64,000 nucleotides of DNA from Struthio camelus (lineage: Eukaryota; Chordata; Aves; Struthioniformes; Struthionidae), in contig NC_090982.1 of NCBI RefSeq assembly GCF_040807025.1, positions 76,983,931-77,047,930 of the forward strand. Reading direction: 5' to 3'. Positions within the stretch are counted from its first letter, which is position 1, and the number at the start of each line of letters is the position of its first letter. The notes beneath the pieces were generated by a model that was not told the origin of the DNA, ran no database searches, and saw nothing but the letters and a program-made list of their open reading frames with translations. A program made the position numbers and the translations under genes. This document shows positions 1-14,232 of this stretch, piece by piece.

Positions 1-3000
1 ACAAATATTTGCAAGCATATGGAAAAAAAAAAGTATTTTCCAAGCACTATTAAGATTTGAAGCTCTAGAGGGAGAAAGTTAAGGTCACTCTGGACCAAGA
101 TCCTGGTTCAGTTAAAAGGTGAAATAGAAATTAAGCCAATGAATATAGCCAGTCCCCGAGAGGATTTGAGTCAACATCGAAAACACATGGTTTGGCCCCA
201 GTATATGTGGCAGCCATTTGCTGGCGAGGAAATATAAAGGAGCAGTGAGCTAGACCAAAGTCTGGGTATTTTGGCACTTCTAGTGTATGTCTCAAGTCCA
301 GCTGACTCAGTGGGGAAGCATGTGTAGATGCTTTCACAGCAGCTATTTGATTTTTTTTTACCTTATGAAGTTATTTGTTAAAACAGCCTTGCTGGCAGGA
401 ACAAGTCAATATCTTATTTAAGCAGCAGAACAGAATACACTTTTAAATCCTCTTCATGCTGAATCTTCTGCCATTAAACGCACCTTTCTACTCCAGCCTG
501 GCCATTTGCAACATAATCTGAAGAATTATTCACGGCAGAGACTATATAGTAAGTGACATTTATTTATCAGCAGGGATACTCATAAATTCCCAAATCAGGA
601 CCCCACTCCAGACAGTCTGGATGCGGCCCAGGGAGATGCACCTTTGCAGCGCACTGACTGGAGCTGGCTGGCTGGCTGACCTCCTTGGGCCGGTCCCCAG
701 CCAATGTGGCTGTGAGAGCCCCCAGTTACCGAATTTTCCTCTTCAGCCTAGGGTGTAAAGTATTGTGAGCCTTGGGGTAGCCCTTTAGCCTCAACAGTCC
801 CACACTTTGATCTGTGGTGCAGTGGCTGGGATGTTATCTCTGAAAGCTGCAGAGTCATTGGTAAATCAGGCAATTGTTTTTCTTTGGAAAATCAAAGATG
901 ACAACGCCAAAGGCACAACCCAGAGCAGTGGGTGTGCAGAATCACCATTTTCTGTGTGGGAAGGCTCATAGGAGTAGCTACCTTGACCTAAGAAACACCC
1001 TGTGGGGTTTCTGTGAAGTACTGATCCAACTACTAATTTCCAGCAGGGTTGTAGTGAATCTACCAAACTCCTATAAGACTTACAACATGTCATTTAACTT
1101 GTCTACAGCTCAGGAATCTTGTCTTTGGAACACCAATGTTCTCCAAAGCCTGAGTCACAAATGGCTGATAAATCTTTGTATTCCTGTCATTGCATTTTGA
1201 ATTCTAGCCTGAAAGTCAAACTGTATGTTTCAGAATTGCCATCAGGAACTGATTCAGCATTTCCATCATTTTTTCTCACTTTGGTTCCATCACAACTCTT
1301 CTCTGCATCCAACCCCAAACTGCAAACAGCACTGGCTGCTCTAGAAAGTCCATTTCCTAACTAATAGCTTGTTTGCTGACAGAAGTTTGCCCTATGTATT
1401 GCAAGTGCATAGCATTATTATTTTGACTCTGCTTTACAAACACTAGATTTGCACTAGAGGCAGAGAGGTTGAACTAACCTCCAAAGGTCCCTTCCAACCT
1501 CAACCATTCTGTGGGTGTATACCAAATAATTAGAGAAACAAATAGGAGTTTTGAGAACAGTCCAGTACAGAGAATTCTAAATAGCTGATGAAAAGCACTA
1601 GCAGAGAGCAGGGGGTCAGCATGTATTTTAATGCAGCTCTCCCAGGAAAATGTTGCAGAGTCTATCATCAAATTATCCAGTGAGCTAATTTCATTCAGGG
1701 CAGCAACGAAGCTGCCCCAGGGATAGATTTGCCCTTGTATTGCCGAAATATCTCTTCAATTCTATTTGGCAGGGCAAAATTCCCAACTCTACATGTGGCC
1801 ATTCACCACTAATAACCTTCTTTTCTGACTGTAGAACAGCCTCCTGGCTTGTCATCTCCCCTCCACTGACTCTGGGGAGACTAAAGGTTTGCAGAATGTC
1901 TCTAAATACGTTCAATTATTAAATGCATTCCATCTGGGTAAGTAGACCTGATATTTAGTGGATTACGGCATTTCAAATCATATTATGTAGTTCTCCTTAT
2001 ATTCTCACTGGCTTTTGCCTTGGATCTTTATGCAGAGCAGGTCCAGACACCTGTTTGGTTAAACAGTATAGTCTGCAAAACTAGACTTGTCTGTGTGGGT
2101 CACTTAAAACTCCCTGTGGAAAGGAGCTGTAGCTTGTCACTCTCCATGACAATGTTTTCTCATCAAATTTCTGCATAGAGGTTGGTCAGAAAGACATACA
2201 GGTGAGAGTTAAGGTTCCCACGCATCTTCCCAGCTGGTAGTGATTACCCGCGAGCAGGTCCCATCAATGCTGGTAGAAGATGTGTGGTGAGGGGCAGTTT
2301 TCTTTTGGACAACAAAGTAAGGCAAGAGCTTAAAAGAAATCTTGTACATGAAAACTTGAGTCTGCTAGCTTAGGCGTTATTGCTGTCACAGGCTTTAACA
2401 CAGTCATATGTTTTCTGATAGACTGCAGTGAAGCATTATGGCTGATCAGAGTTCACTGGATCAAAATTAATTAATGGAATTAAGAGCAGGAAGTGCTCTT
2501 TTTTATTTTTGTAGATGCCACAACATTTATCCTGTGAGAGTTAGATGGAACACTGGGCCAGAACATGTCTATGATATAGCAATATATAACAATATGTGGT
2601 CCTTGTTTACATAAGTAAATGGCCTCCACTGTCCACTGGTTTCAAAGATGTCAAGTGAGCCTGGGGAAGCTATGAAATGCTAACTCAAGCAGAAACCTAC
2701 TGTATTGAATGTCTATGCTATCTTCCAGCCAACCCCACTGGAGATGAGGGTCCAACCTCTTCCCCAAAGACTTTGCAATCTAAGAGGAAAACAGTTTAAA
2801 AGAGAAAGATTTTTAACTAAATCAATCATTTGAAATAACTGCTGATTAAATCCAGTTCTGTATCCTTGTGGTCTTCTAAAATCCATTTCAATCAAGCAGA
2901 AGTTTCTGAATGAGATTGATGTGCCTAAAATGACATAGCCTTAGCAAAAGGGAGGCATTAAAGACTTTTTCCTCTGACCCTTGTAGTCCTCATCAACCAA

Positions 3001-4453
3001 AGGGATGAGAATCCCTCCTGAGACTAATTAGCGCTGGCTTAGGTGAGACTGACCACTAGAGAATCAAATGGAGAAAAACCAGAGTGGCTAGAACCGGTGC
3101 TTTTGTCGCAGCAGGAGATAACTTGCAGGAGACTAACAGACAAGGAACTAGAGTCAATCAATCAGAGCTAAATCACAGTGGATGAGGTGAATAGGGAAGG
3201 TGACCGCAGGGCAGCCAGAGAACCCTGGAGCGCTGACACCACAGGAGTACGCCTCCGAGGCTCTGGGGCTGCTTGGCTACCGCAACAGGATTTTCAAAAA
3301 TGCTATTGTTTCCTTTCCTCTGCCCTGGCTGTTTTTTAGGATAGAAACACTGATAGAGCTGCTGCAGATAACCAGCCTTTGTATATTTATTCATCCTTCC
3401 CTAGGCTGCAAGCTCCTCAGGACAGGGATATGCCTTCTTTGCTATCTGGAAAGTACTTAGTACCTCGTGGGTGCAGCTGTAAGCATGCAAAACCAATTAA
3501 TACATGACAGGTACTTCTCCCAGACTTCAGCTGGTCTCCAGCATAGCTGAACAAGGTTTGGCACAAAGCTTCTCTAGCAGCCATTCCAGGCACACGCACA
3601 GAGCCAGACTGTCAGGACAGCAGTGATGAAAATTTGGGCTGAAAGCCAGGGTTGAGCAAGAACCTGTTGTGTGTGAACCTGAAGCCTTTGCTTTTGAGTT
3701 CACACTCTAGCTAGTCCAGATGACACCTGGAGACCTGGCCCTGTCCAGGTGACACAGAAAGGACTGAGGAGCTGGTGGAGATGGCCAGCAGAGTTCCCCT
3801 CTCCTGCACCCCAGTCTCATTTCTCCCCCCACCCCCACGCACACACCATGGAGACACTGTAGCATTTGGCAGGTCTCTATCCAACCCTGTAGCACCATGG
3901 AGTACCCAGAAGAGAAGGACATATCTCACCGGAAAGGCTTTGGTACCCTACAGAAAACATACCTTGACCAGTAGCACTAGCGTGCACCAGCCGTTTACTC
4001 ATTTTGTACCAGTGTTTATCAATCATTAGCAGTGCTCAGGAGAAGGTAAGTGGCAGGAAGCTCTCGGTGCAGCAAATCTTTCCCCATCCTCCTCCAGCTG
4101 CTCACTTTCTGGTTATTCTTTTCTGCAAAGCTCTAATGCCTTTGTAGGACAATTCAGATGCAAAAAGCTGTTCTCCAGTAGCGTGCCCATGGGTACCAGC
4201 TGCAGAACTTTGGTCTTTTACCGGCATCAGAGAAAATGTGGGTTTTCTTCTCCCTGTGTTACATAGCTTGATGTAATATGAACTGCAGTCCTTACTGGGC
4301 CTTTAAGAGCTGTGTTGGTATAACCATGGATACCAATAAGGATTTTATATATTTCTAAAGTATTTAAATATGTGTCCACATGAAAGCTAAATCAAGATTG
4401 CAATATATCCAGCTGAATGACAGAGGGCTTACAGTGCTTTTTGTTTTCTGCAG
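1..4453 (+). other. CCBE1: CCBE1 intron (window starts inside it)
   Basis: I searched this stretch for the preceding CCBE1 exon (the cysteine-containing segment that ends just before ALLPNN) and did not find it. The stretch is therefore probably one intron. The only recognisable content is a short CR1 tail near 1455-1512. Confidence 0.6.
1455..1512 (+). repeat. CR1 LINE 3'-end remnant
   Basis: The segment carries the typical avian CR1 tail wording, with CCAAAGGTCCCTTCCAACCT followed by an ATTCTGTG-like end. Only some 60 bases of the extreme 3' end survive, in sense orientation. The surrounding sequence shows no further LINE coding remnant. Confidence 0.7.
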
Positions 4454-7400
4454 GTTGCTTTACTACCAAACAATGCTGCTGATCTTAGCAAGCAAATCAC
4501 TGGTGAAAAAGTGCTTGCATCGAATGCATATATCCCTGGTCCTCCAGGGCAGCCTGGCCAACGAGGTCCTCCAGGTAAGGTACAAGACCAAAGAGATCCG
4601 AGTGTAAAACAGCGCCGTGAATAAAAATAAGCTTCAATCTTCCAGTGTGATAGGATTTCATGTGTTTCATACTTTGATTATTATTATTATATTTGTATCT
4701 GTACTTAATTTAAAAAAGAAAAATTGTCTGGTCATTATGGTCAGCCTCTGCCAACCGTCCACGTATTTTTTTGTATCTAGATTATGTTTGTCCTGTATGT
4801 ATTACATTTCCCCTTCTCTCTGGGAAATCTCACCTGCCTCAGCTGTCATTTCCTCTTTTTTTAGCTCTGTCCTAAACATTCTCCATTTCCTTTCAGGAAT
4901 GCCTATGACTTTAGTTCACTGTCATTAGTAGTACAGAAAAGGTGCTGTTAGTTTGCAGGGGTTTGTGCCAACCATTTTATTTTTCCTCATCTGATTTTGG
5001 AAGTATTCATCTTTTGGTTTTATATTATGTCCCGGATTCAAAGGAATCTGAAAAGAAAAGTAAAACTCCACTCACACCTGCACTTTGCTTAGCTGTAGGT
5101 TGAAGCAATGAGAAAAGCACAGAGCTCCTAAAGGATTAACTTAAGCCAGACACTCTGCAACCTGAGGCCAGAGACGTGAAAAGATTCAACTCTGCTGAAT
5201 GCAGATCTGATTTCAGGTTAGCAGTAAATCCAAGGAAAATGCTCTGGGTTTCAGGAACATTCTTAGGGAGAACTAGCTGATATTCCTTACCTTGTTTGAT
5301 TTACTGTCTACTGAACTGATCCCCATTTATCCCCACTTTTGCAGTCTTGCTTTGTTTTTTGAGTCTTTATCTCATTTTCTTGGAGGATGAGTATCTTCAG
5401 TCTACAGTAGATCATAAGTGCAAGGACAATGTGGTTAGAGATTCTGCGTCAGGCTCTGAAGTGCGCAGTGCATCACCTTGCAGTCTGTCTAACGTAGGCC
5501 TGCTTCTGCATGTCTCCCATCTGGTTTCCCCATGACCTGAGCTGTCCAAGGTACTGTAGAATTATCTTTTCTGCTTGAAAATCATCTGTGCTGATCTCTT
5601 CCATGCAATTAACAAGAGTATTGCCGGGTCTTCAAGAGGAGTCGGAGAGGTTCATCATTGAACTTGCTTATACTCCTTCTGAAAATCCTTATCATAAATA
5701 TTCCGTCCTGCTGAACCATCTTCACTCTCTGCCTTTCCTTTCTGGGGTCCTCCACAGGTCTTCCATATGAAGAAAAATGCTTTCTCCTCTTTACAAAGCA
5801 ACTCAGCTAATGGCACCTTAATGGATTTTGTTTTGTGCAAATATTGTTTCAGGTGCCTGATTTTCTGTTTTGCTTTTCAGAGAGTTTCTCTTGATTTAAA
5901 TGTATACTTTGCTGGCTGAGTGCTTCCTAAAAATAGCATTCTCTGATGACCCAACAGAAGCTGAAAATGGTATGACGTAAAATGGAAGAACGGAGCCCTT
6001 CTTGTCTGACACACTGGCTGCTGTACGGGGCAAAAGAGAGCCGTAGGCCATGACCAAAAAACACTGCTTCTGTGCCAGTCATGTGTAAATGTCTTTGACC
6101 CAACTTTTCCACAAATTGTCTGAGACTTTCTCTTTACAAGAGGTGTTTCTCACATGAGATGTGTACTTTTGCTCCCTTCTTCTTTGTGTGAAAATAAGGC
6201 ATTTCTGCTTTTCTTTTCATTCCCAGTCTGCGTCCCTAACCACTACTGCAGTGGCAGATTTGGCTTCTTCATTACACCAGGTTTAATTGTCTTGTGCAGA
6301 TCTCATGTAGCCACTGTGGCAGGGAGTAATGTTGTCTCAAATGACTACTGTGTTGGTTGTGTTGTTATGGATTTGTGGTTTGGGAATGTTAAGGCGACCA
6401 GTCCATCAGGTGGTTCAAAAAAGCTGTTAGTCCCCTCTGCTTGTACTGATGAAGTGCCCTGAATGCTTTATCTGACAGGTAACCTTTGCTGTTGATTTCA
6501 GGGGCTCCAGGACCAAAAGGGAGTCAAGGAGTTCCTGGGCCTCCTGGGCCTCCTGGACAGCCAGGCCCTCGGGGATCAATGGGACCTATGGGACCATCTC
6601 CAGACATATCGCATATTAAGCAGGGCAGACGGGGCCCTGTGGTCAGTATTCACCCTTCCTGTTACGCATTGCACATTTGGGCTTAGCTCCATAGTCTGTT
6701 ACATTCCTGTGAACACGTCTTTCTCTTGCAGGGCCCACCGGGAGCCCCAGGGAGAGATGGTAGCAAGGTGAGGAGAGGTACTGTTTTCCACAATGTGGGC
6801 ACATGTGAACGCGAAACGCAGGCTCACTAGAGAGACCCTCTACATATTTGCCATCATCCCCTTTTACCCTCTTTCATTTCCTTTGCTATGCTGAAAACGT
6901 CGTGTTGCCCCCATCCCTTCATATCTTCCTTCTGCTATTTCATGCTTCCCATCCCTCAAGTCTTGCAAATAGCCCTGCCAGAATATCTGTCCATCAGCCT
7001 CCTTTGCTTTCTCCACAGCTCTTTTGGCTTTTCCATGAAGAATCTGATGTCTTAGCCTATTTCATTAGACTGCTCTCTTGCAAATTTCTGCTACTACCTG
7101 TGGCTTGTTACTGTCTATGTGAAAATCAGAAGTGCCCAGCTCTGCTCCCACTAGAGCCAGTGGCACTTTCTTATGTTCCTCCCAGTATATTTGTTCCCAC
7201 TTCACTTTTTCTTCTTTTTGGATGCTCACCCATTACCCTCACAATGGCCCACCAGAGCAGGGCTGCAAAATCTCAACATTGCACGTTTATTTAGCGTTTT
7301 CCCAGCAGGTGTAATGCAGCATGTAATTGTAGCAGGGTTATTTATTATAATAACTTTATTGCTGCAGACACTACTGATGATGTTGGGACAAGTCTTAAAT

Positions 7401-9412
7401 CCTGCTAGCAAAGAAAATACATGCAGGAAGCCAGATGTACGTTACCAGAAAAACACCAAACAAACTTATTTTGTCCATGAAGATACTTCTTTATCTCCCC
7501 AGGGCTGTGAAGTACAGAGAGCAGAAGTTCTGATTCTCTCTCTCTCTGTTTCTGTTCAAAGAAGCATCTGTTATCTATTTAGGGCAGATGAACATGAGCA
7601 AGTCTCACAGGACATGGATGAGGGCAGTCAGAGCTTGGCCAAGGCATAAGCTTTGCAGTGCCCATAAACCTGGGCACTGAAAATTGGCAGGACAGGGGTT
7701 TCAGGTGTGAAGGGTACTTGAAAATGCCTCGGAACTGCAGCTGGGAAGAAAAGAAAAGGGAGTCGAGACACCGCTTACAAAGAGAAGTGGCCATGCAAAT
7801 CCTCACTCTCATAACCACCTGCTCATTCCCCTAAATGCACTTCAGACCAGTGGCGCTCAGTGTGAGGTCTGTCAACCTCTGAGAGCCTAGGGGCTACTTT
7901 GAAGGTCTTCTTTTTCTTAGCAAGTAAATTTAGTGTAAACTGATGACTCTTGGCGTGGGGACAGTAAGAGTGTCTGCTGAGGCAAACCGTGCTTTTTCTG
8001 TTTCCTTTAGTCACAGCAAACTAACTGAGGTGATATTGATTACAGGGGGAGCGAGGAGCACCAGGACCAAAAGGGATACCTGTAAGTATTGCTCTTAGCA
8101 AGCATTTTCACAGCAAAGTGATGTTGGCTACTAACCACAGACCAGCCAAAAGGGAAAAAAAACCTCCTGTTTTGAGAGCCCAGCGAATGACATTTTACAT
8201 GAACAGAAAAAGTTATTTCAAAGAAAATAACGTCCTGTTTTCCTCAAAGCTTTTTGCCTACACGCCTCCTCCCTTGCAGGGTGTTACATCAAAGGCATTA
8301 AGTGTGTCTCTGCCCTACAACAGTGGGTGGGACACAGTCAGAAGGCAGTGGCATGAGATCCTGTGCACAGCGCTAGTTCGTACTGCTCACCCAACGCTGC
8401 TGCTGGTAGTCTGATCCCTGAAACCTTTCAAAAACCTATCCCTAGTCTCTCTCTGGGACTTTGGCAAGATATTGGCTTTGAGCAAGTCAGCTGGAAAAGG
8501 ATGGAAATTTACAATCTATTTTCAAGTGAAATTGTTTAAAATTTTCCTTCTTACAGTCTTTTCTCATTGATGGGATGGATCTTTAGCAGGATGTGCAACA
8601 TGAGGTTCTCGGTATTAAACAGTGTGCTTCACTGTGAAGTCAGCTAAAAAGAAATAATTTTCTAAAATCAGATAAAAACAGATGCATACTCTCTACATTG
8701 TAATTGCCAACATATTTAGTATGTGATGGACAGCATTGGGTCACTGTATTTAAAAGACAGCTTCCAAGTATCAGCTTTCCCTAGAGATTTTAAAAAAAAA
8801 TAAATACTAGTAATTATTAATAATAAGAATGTAAATTCTCTCAGTTTAATAAGAAAGAACAGGAGGGAAACAAGATTTATCTCCTCTGTTCCTGTGGGGT
8901 GCTGAAATGCTGCTAGGGAAAAGATACAGTGAAAGAATTGTTTAGTAACAAAAGAGTTAAGCATCTTCTAGATGTAGGTTCTGTCTGCTAAAACCTTTGC
9001 CTTTTCACGAAGAATGCTTCGTGAGCAGGTTGATTCAAGGACAGACCTTTTATTTCAGGCAACTAATACGAAGCAGTTTTTTACTGAATTACCCCTGCAA
9101 GGGTATTTATATCAACATTTTTGAAAACTATGAGTTAAGTACAATATTACTAATGACCCTGCTTTGTGACTGCAGGGCCCACCAGGTTCATTTGACTTCC
9201 TGCTGCTGATGATGGCAGACATCAGAAATGACATTGCTGAGCTGCAAGAGAGAGTGTTTGGACACAGGACTCACTCATCAACAGAGGAGTTTCCATTACC
9301 TCAGGAATTTACAAACTATCACGACACGGTAGATTTTGGATCCGGAGAAGACTACAAACCACGGGCAGCACCCAGAGACTCCAGAATACATAAGGCAGCA
9401 GCCCATCCTTAG
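4454..9412 (+). CDS. CCBE1: CCBE1 3' portion (collagen and calcium-binding EGF domain protein 1), last five coding exons
   Basis: Coding exons with consensus splice sites are 4454-4574, 6502-6641, 6732-6767, 8046-8081 and 9176-9412 (stop TAA or TAG-type at the 3' end, 9410-9412). They join in phase to 189 residues. The product starts with [12 protein letters not shown], runs through two Gly-X-Y stretches split by [15 protein letters not shown], and ends in the segment around [20 protein letters not shown] and VFGHRTHSS. This matches remembered human CCBE1 almost position by position. CCBE1 is a secreted matrix protein; with ADAMTS3 it promotes VEGF-C maturation in lymphatic development, and the collagen part is important for that activity. 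The N-terminal signal peptide and EGF exons lie upstream of base 1. Two 36-nt phase-0 exons each encode four collagen triplets. No frameshift or stop is seen. The identity is secure; only the 5' part is missing because the window begins inside the gene. Confidence 0.95.
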
Positions 9413-12400
9413 CTAGGCCTACTGAAAAAGAGCCCCTTAGAGTTGTTCAATATAAAAATGCACTGACAATGTAAAAATATATATATATTATTTCCCCAGT
9501 TTTCTCTTTGATTTTCCCCAACCATGCTGCCCATGCTGCAGCTTTCCCAATTCACGGTGGCCTCCTTGCAGGAATTCCATATCATCAAACCTACAATCTG
9601 CACTGTATCTAGAATATGAGGAAAACCTTTCTGGCATATAGGGCTAGCATGATTAAAGCATGCTGTAGCTAATGGCGCAGACGCCACCATCTTATATGCT
9701 TACTTTTGATTCTGTGTCCAAACGACGCGCTACCCAGATTCTTGCCAGGGACAGAGAGGCAGCTGTTCATCATCCCTGAAAGACAGCAGAAACGAAAGCC
9801 TAGGTCCAGAGTTATTTTATACATGTAAATGAATTATATCACTGACCTCAAGTTCCCACTTGATGTACCCAAGCTTAAGAAAGTGTGAAAGGTGGATCCC
9901 TGTCTTACAGCAGAGGCCAGCTGTAACTGAAACGTCTCCTTCTAATATGCCATCATGGCAGAGAAAGGCCAAAAAAATGGAGAAGCAGTGATACAAAGGC
10001 ACTGCTTTTTGACTTGGAAATTGTTTTTTTTGTTGTTACAGAGTATCACGCAAAGAGAGTCAAGAAGATGTATCTGTCATAAACTACCCCCCTTCTCCCT
10101 TACCCTTCTCCCGCTGCTTAGTGTGGGGGCCAGGTCCCTTCCTCAGTAGATTCCTACTGGATACATTACACAGGGATAAGAAATAGAACAGGAAACTTAT
10201 GAAGCAGGAAAAACTGTGTAAGTAAGTGAATCAAGTAGTCTTACAGGCAAGCACCAAACTAATCCCAGCCTTGCAGAATGAGCCAGATTCTGACCTCCTG
10301 TGGGTGCTTGCCTTCTTTGGTGAAACGCTGAGGTCCAAGTAAAACTGAGATCGGAGAAAGGCCTCGTGTTTGCAAAGAGCTGCCGTCTGTTTTGTTCCTC
10401 TGTCATATGAGAGCAATCTAAATGGCATTCACAGAACTGGAACACAGAGTTGCAGTGTATTTGGCTTGATATTTAAGGAGGATGAGTAGGTGCAAGTCTG
10501 CCTGAAGTGCATACACTTCAGCTGGTACTTGGATGGCTAAGGTGAGGTACTGCACACAGGGGGTCCCATATTTGTAAAAGGGATGAAAGGGAATGCTTTT
10601 TTTTTTTTTTTTTTTTTTTAACACTGGAAAATTGGATGCATGAGTTAGACCATACCTCATGGATGATTTATGTTACCATTTCTTTTGGATTACCAGAGCT
10701 GCTGAGGACTTTGCCACGCTTAGAAGATAAAGATGTAAGGAGTATATTAAGCACAAAATGTTTAACTTTCATGTTGTATCTGTGTAGCTGCTACTTCTAC
10801 AGCATGTATAGTGCTGGGACTTGTCCATGTTACAAATGCAAAGACAAATTTCTCATTTTGCCATGTTTTTCAGGACTTGCATGTTCTAATAGCATACAAA
10901 TAGGGAAAAATATAAGCAGGCTCTTTCCAGATCCTTTGTACAGGTTTGGATTCCCTTCCATGTTCTCTGGGCCAGAAGATAGTTGGTGTGATCCCTGTAC
11001 CACCAGTACAGGTCATATTGTATACACAGCTGGCTCTCTAGACCCTTATTATCTTTTGCATAATATCTTAAGAGGATGTGTTCATTCCTGCAATTGTTTC
11101 CCAACTCCTCACTATCAGTATGCCACAAGCAAGGGCATCAGCTTTAAGAATATTAATGTTCTTTGTTCCTCTTCTCTTCACCTTATACGTACATCAATAC
11201 TAAAAAAGCAATGACTAAATCACTGGTAGCTGGCAGCTTAGGAAAAAATGATAGTGTTCTCCCCTTGTGGTCTTTGGGCTTCTCTTCTGGGTGGAGCTCT
11301 GCCAGCAGCTGCAGATCCAAGTAATCTTGTGAACCAGGCAATGAGAAGATCAGTGAGATTTAAGGAGAAACTTGTGACCGAAAGAGGGATGGTCTCATAG
11401 TAGCAGACTGAAAGAAGCTCTAGGACAGTACGTCTTATTTTCTTAACTTCAAGCAGGCAATTGGGTATGAATGACACAGTTCATCAATATACAATTTTAA
11501 GTACGTTTGTCAAATATCAAATTATGTATATGTTTACTCCCTTTCACATGTTACTGCCCCTCATCACCTGCTGGATCAGGTTGATTTCTACTACAGAACT
11601 AATCACTGCAGTTTTCTGGACTATCAGACACTGTCTAATAAGTTAAAAGAGTCACTTCCTACATATCAACTAAATTTTATCCCCCCTACCCACAAGGAAC
11701 ACGTTTCCTAAAAAAAGGCACTTACTTTAGTTCTAAGCTCTGTTTTTCCAAATATAAATACTGAATTAGAAGTTTCTACAGTTTGCTCACCAAACTCGAG
11801 GGGTGGGGGGAGAGGCCCTGCTGTGCAGAAATATCCGCAGAAAGGATATTCGACACTGAACCAGAAGGGTAAAAAATATACATGCCTCTAAGTACAGAAA
11901 GTTGTCCTACAGACTTGCACACATCAACTTGGGCACATATTTAAGTGCCTTCTAAACGGGGACCTCAGTAACTTCCCTTTCTAGAGTCTGCATCATGATT
12001 TTTTACAGCCTGGAGCTGGGTTTCCAACAGGCATGCTTCCTCCGTAAAAGACATGAATGGTTTTGTCCCTGTGCTTTGCCTTCCCCTGTCCATAGACGCC
12101 CAGCAGCTGGCTGAGTCCCAGCAGCGGGGACACTACAGCAAAGACAAGTCCACTTCAGAGGACACAGGAATTCCTCCAGCAGGGAGAGCCCCTCTGAACA
12201 CAGGTGGCTGGGAAGGTTTAGCCTTCTGTCTGCGTCAAGATCTTTGTATAGACCTTTCTCATTTTAGTTCTGATTAACCATATGATAACTTTCATAATAC
12301 AGACATTGTATCAGAAACTGTTTTATTATGATATCTAGAGAAAAACACACAGACACTCAGAGAGAAAGATAAAACCTTCTTCATATCTGAAGTTTTATAA

Positions 12401-13260
12401 ATCCAGACCAGATTAATCATTTCCAATTTTAAGCTTGGTTACTAGGGAGAGAGGGAAGCCATTAGCTTGTAAATTATTTATTACTCTATGGCTCCAAAAA
12501 TATCAAAAAAACCCCACTAGGAACCCAAAATAAGAATGTAGAAACATCTACACTCATGTCTAGTTTTGTTACTAGGCTCATGCACATGACAACTTTGTTT
12601 CATATAGTTAAATACTATGTATAATTTTATTAGAAAGAAAGATTATTTTGATGTTAAGACATCAAGTTATAAGCAGAAGGATAATAAAGAGTTTGTTATT
12701 TTATTAATATTGGAAATATATTTAATGGAAACATTTGCAAGAGCGTGTAGTGATGGGAAAATGCTGATTGTTCATGGGTTTAACAAAATCCTAAAGCTGG
12801 GAAAATGTTATTTCAACACTGTGCCCAGTGCATACAGGATTAGTCTTTCTTGCAAAACTGAAATACTGGCACAAAAGAATTTCTATATGGTCAGGCTAAA
12901 ACAGGAAAAGGAAAGGAAAATTGATTATAAATGGAAGTAAGGTAATCCCTGGAGTTATTGTTGGTATCACAGCTAGAATAACCTTTTTTCTAGCAGTATT
13001 TCAGAGTTAGAATGTTAAATCCCAGTGAAGCAACAAAAGATGGGGATGGGGCCCAAGAATTTGTTCTTAATTTCAGAAAAAATCTGTATGTTTGTTGCTA
13101 TTACACATTCCAATAACTATACTGTTCACTTTATTTATATATGAAATACTAAAATGTGTATAAAATGATTGTGATTTTATGATGTATTCATAATAACAAA
13201 GATATTTTTCTTATGCTGTTAGTAGTTGCTTTTGTTACATAACCGATTTCCTGAAAAATG
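9413..13260 (+). other. CCBE1: Probable CCBE1 3' UTR and downstream spacer
   Basis: No coding exon was recognised between the CCBE1 stop and the MRPL17 CpG island. The stretch is AT-rich, with a run of 23 T at 10597-10619 and an AATAAA near 12685. Human CCBE1 has a several-kilobase 3' UTR, so most of this may be transcribed, but the poly(A) site cannot be fixed by eye. A 192-codon open frame at 10636-11214 resembles nothing I know and is probably chance. Confidence 0.45.
10597..10619. repeat. Poly(T) tract
   Basis: Uninterrupted run of 23 T. No retroposon body was recognised next to it on either strand. Confidence 0.9.
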
Positions 13261-13798
13261 GAAACGATGGTCAGAAGCAACAGGAAACCTCCTCCTGCTG
13301 CCTCTTAGCATCGCTCTTGGAGCCGAATGACACGCACTGCCAAGGGCAGGACTACAAGGACATGAGCCATTGCGGCATACGCTGTGTCTCTGTGCTTGCG
13401 GAAATCAGGCATTTACCCACCTGGACTGCTGCGACAGCGGCTCCACCACCTGCTGAGTGCTACAGGACTCCCGTCCCAGTGCCTTCCCCGCACAGCCTGG
13501 GGATAAGATACCGAGCGTTAGGGTCCCCTGGCATCCCACCGCGGTACTGGGGAGAAAGAGGGCACCAGACAAAGGCTCCGGCAGCCATCGCCCGCCCCTC
13601 ACCCCAGCTCAGAGAAACGGCCTGCGAGGGCGGTGTCCCGCCGCCCGGACCCGGCTGCAGCGAGGGGCAGCGGGGAGCCCCCCCCGCCCCGGCTTCCCTC
13701 AGCGCCCACCCTGCGCGCCCGCCCCGGCCTAGCCCCGAGCACGCCGCAAACGCCGTCGGACCGGCTGCGGCGACAAATGGCGACCCGCCGAGGCACGC

Positions 13799-13860
13799 AA
13801 CTGCAGCTCCCGGCATGCCTCGCGCCGCGTCCCGTCGTGAAACTACATTTCCCGGCATGC
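13799..13860 (+). promoter_or_regulatory. Two ZNF143/Staf-like sites
   Basis: ACTACATTTCCCGGCATGC (13842-13860) is very close to the ZNF143 core ACTACAATTCCCAGCATGC. A second copy, ending CTCCCGGCATGC, lies at 13799-13818, about 40 bases upstream. ZNF143 sites of this kind mark TATA-less promoters of housekeeping genes. The motif match is direct; occupancy is inferred. Confidence 0.7.
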
Positions 13861-13917
13861 TGCGCGGCACCCGGTCACCCAGCAAGCCTCACTCGGCGCC
13901 TGCGAGCTGCCGATTGC

Positions 13918-13925
13918 GACGTCAT
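13918..13925. promoter_or_regulatory. CRE-like element GACGTCAT
   Basis: An 8-base near-consensus CREB/ATF site lies inside the CpG island, downstream of the ZNF143-like pair and about 410 bases before the MRPL17 start codon. It is a motif match only. Confidence 0.45.
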
Positions 13926-14232
13926 AAGCCCGCGCCGCAACTGACTTCCCCTCATCCCGGCCGGGCCCGTCCGCCCCGCCCCGCCCTCCCGGTACGCGGG
14001 TCCGGGTCCCGCTGGCCGCTGCGGCCTCCCCTCCTCCCCAGCGATCCGAAGTGGTGCCCGGGCTGGCCGCCTGCCGCCAGCGTCTGGCGGCCCAGGAGCC
14101 CTGGGCTCGGCGTGGTGCCCGAGCAACGTGCTCCCGGCTCGCCGCTGCCCCTGGTTCGGGTAGAAAGGCCGGACCGGAGAGCGCCGGTCCTGCGAGCCGA
14201 AAGGCCTTGCTGAACCCGCCACCGCGGGGCGG

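Noticed and set aside
1-4453. Upstream CCBE1 EGF-region exon
   Set aside because: I looked for the cysteine-containing exon before ALLPNN and found no matching frame with splice sites; it probably lies outside the window.
10636-11214. 192-codon open frame downstream of CCBE1
   Set aside because: No recognisable domain; it follows a poly(T) tract inside the probable CCBE1 3' UTR. Long enough to check once for conservation, but not supported as a gene.
13317-14213. 298-codon open frame in the CpG island, plus several long minus-strand frames there
   Set aside because: Composition is that of GC-rich, stop-poor DNA. It has no family resemblance, and the frames overlap the promoter and MRPL17 on both strands.
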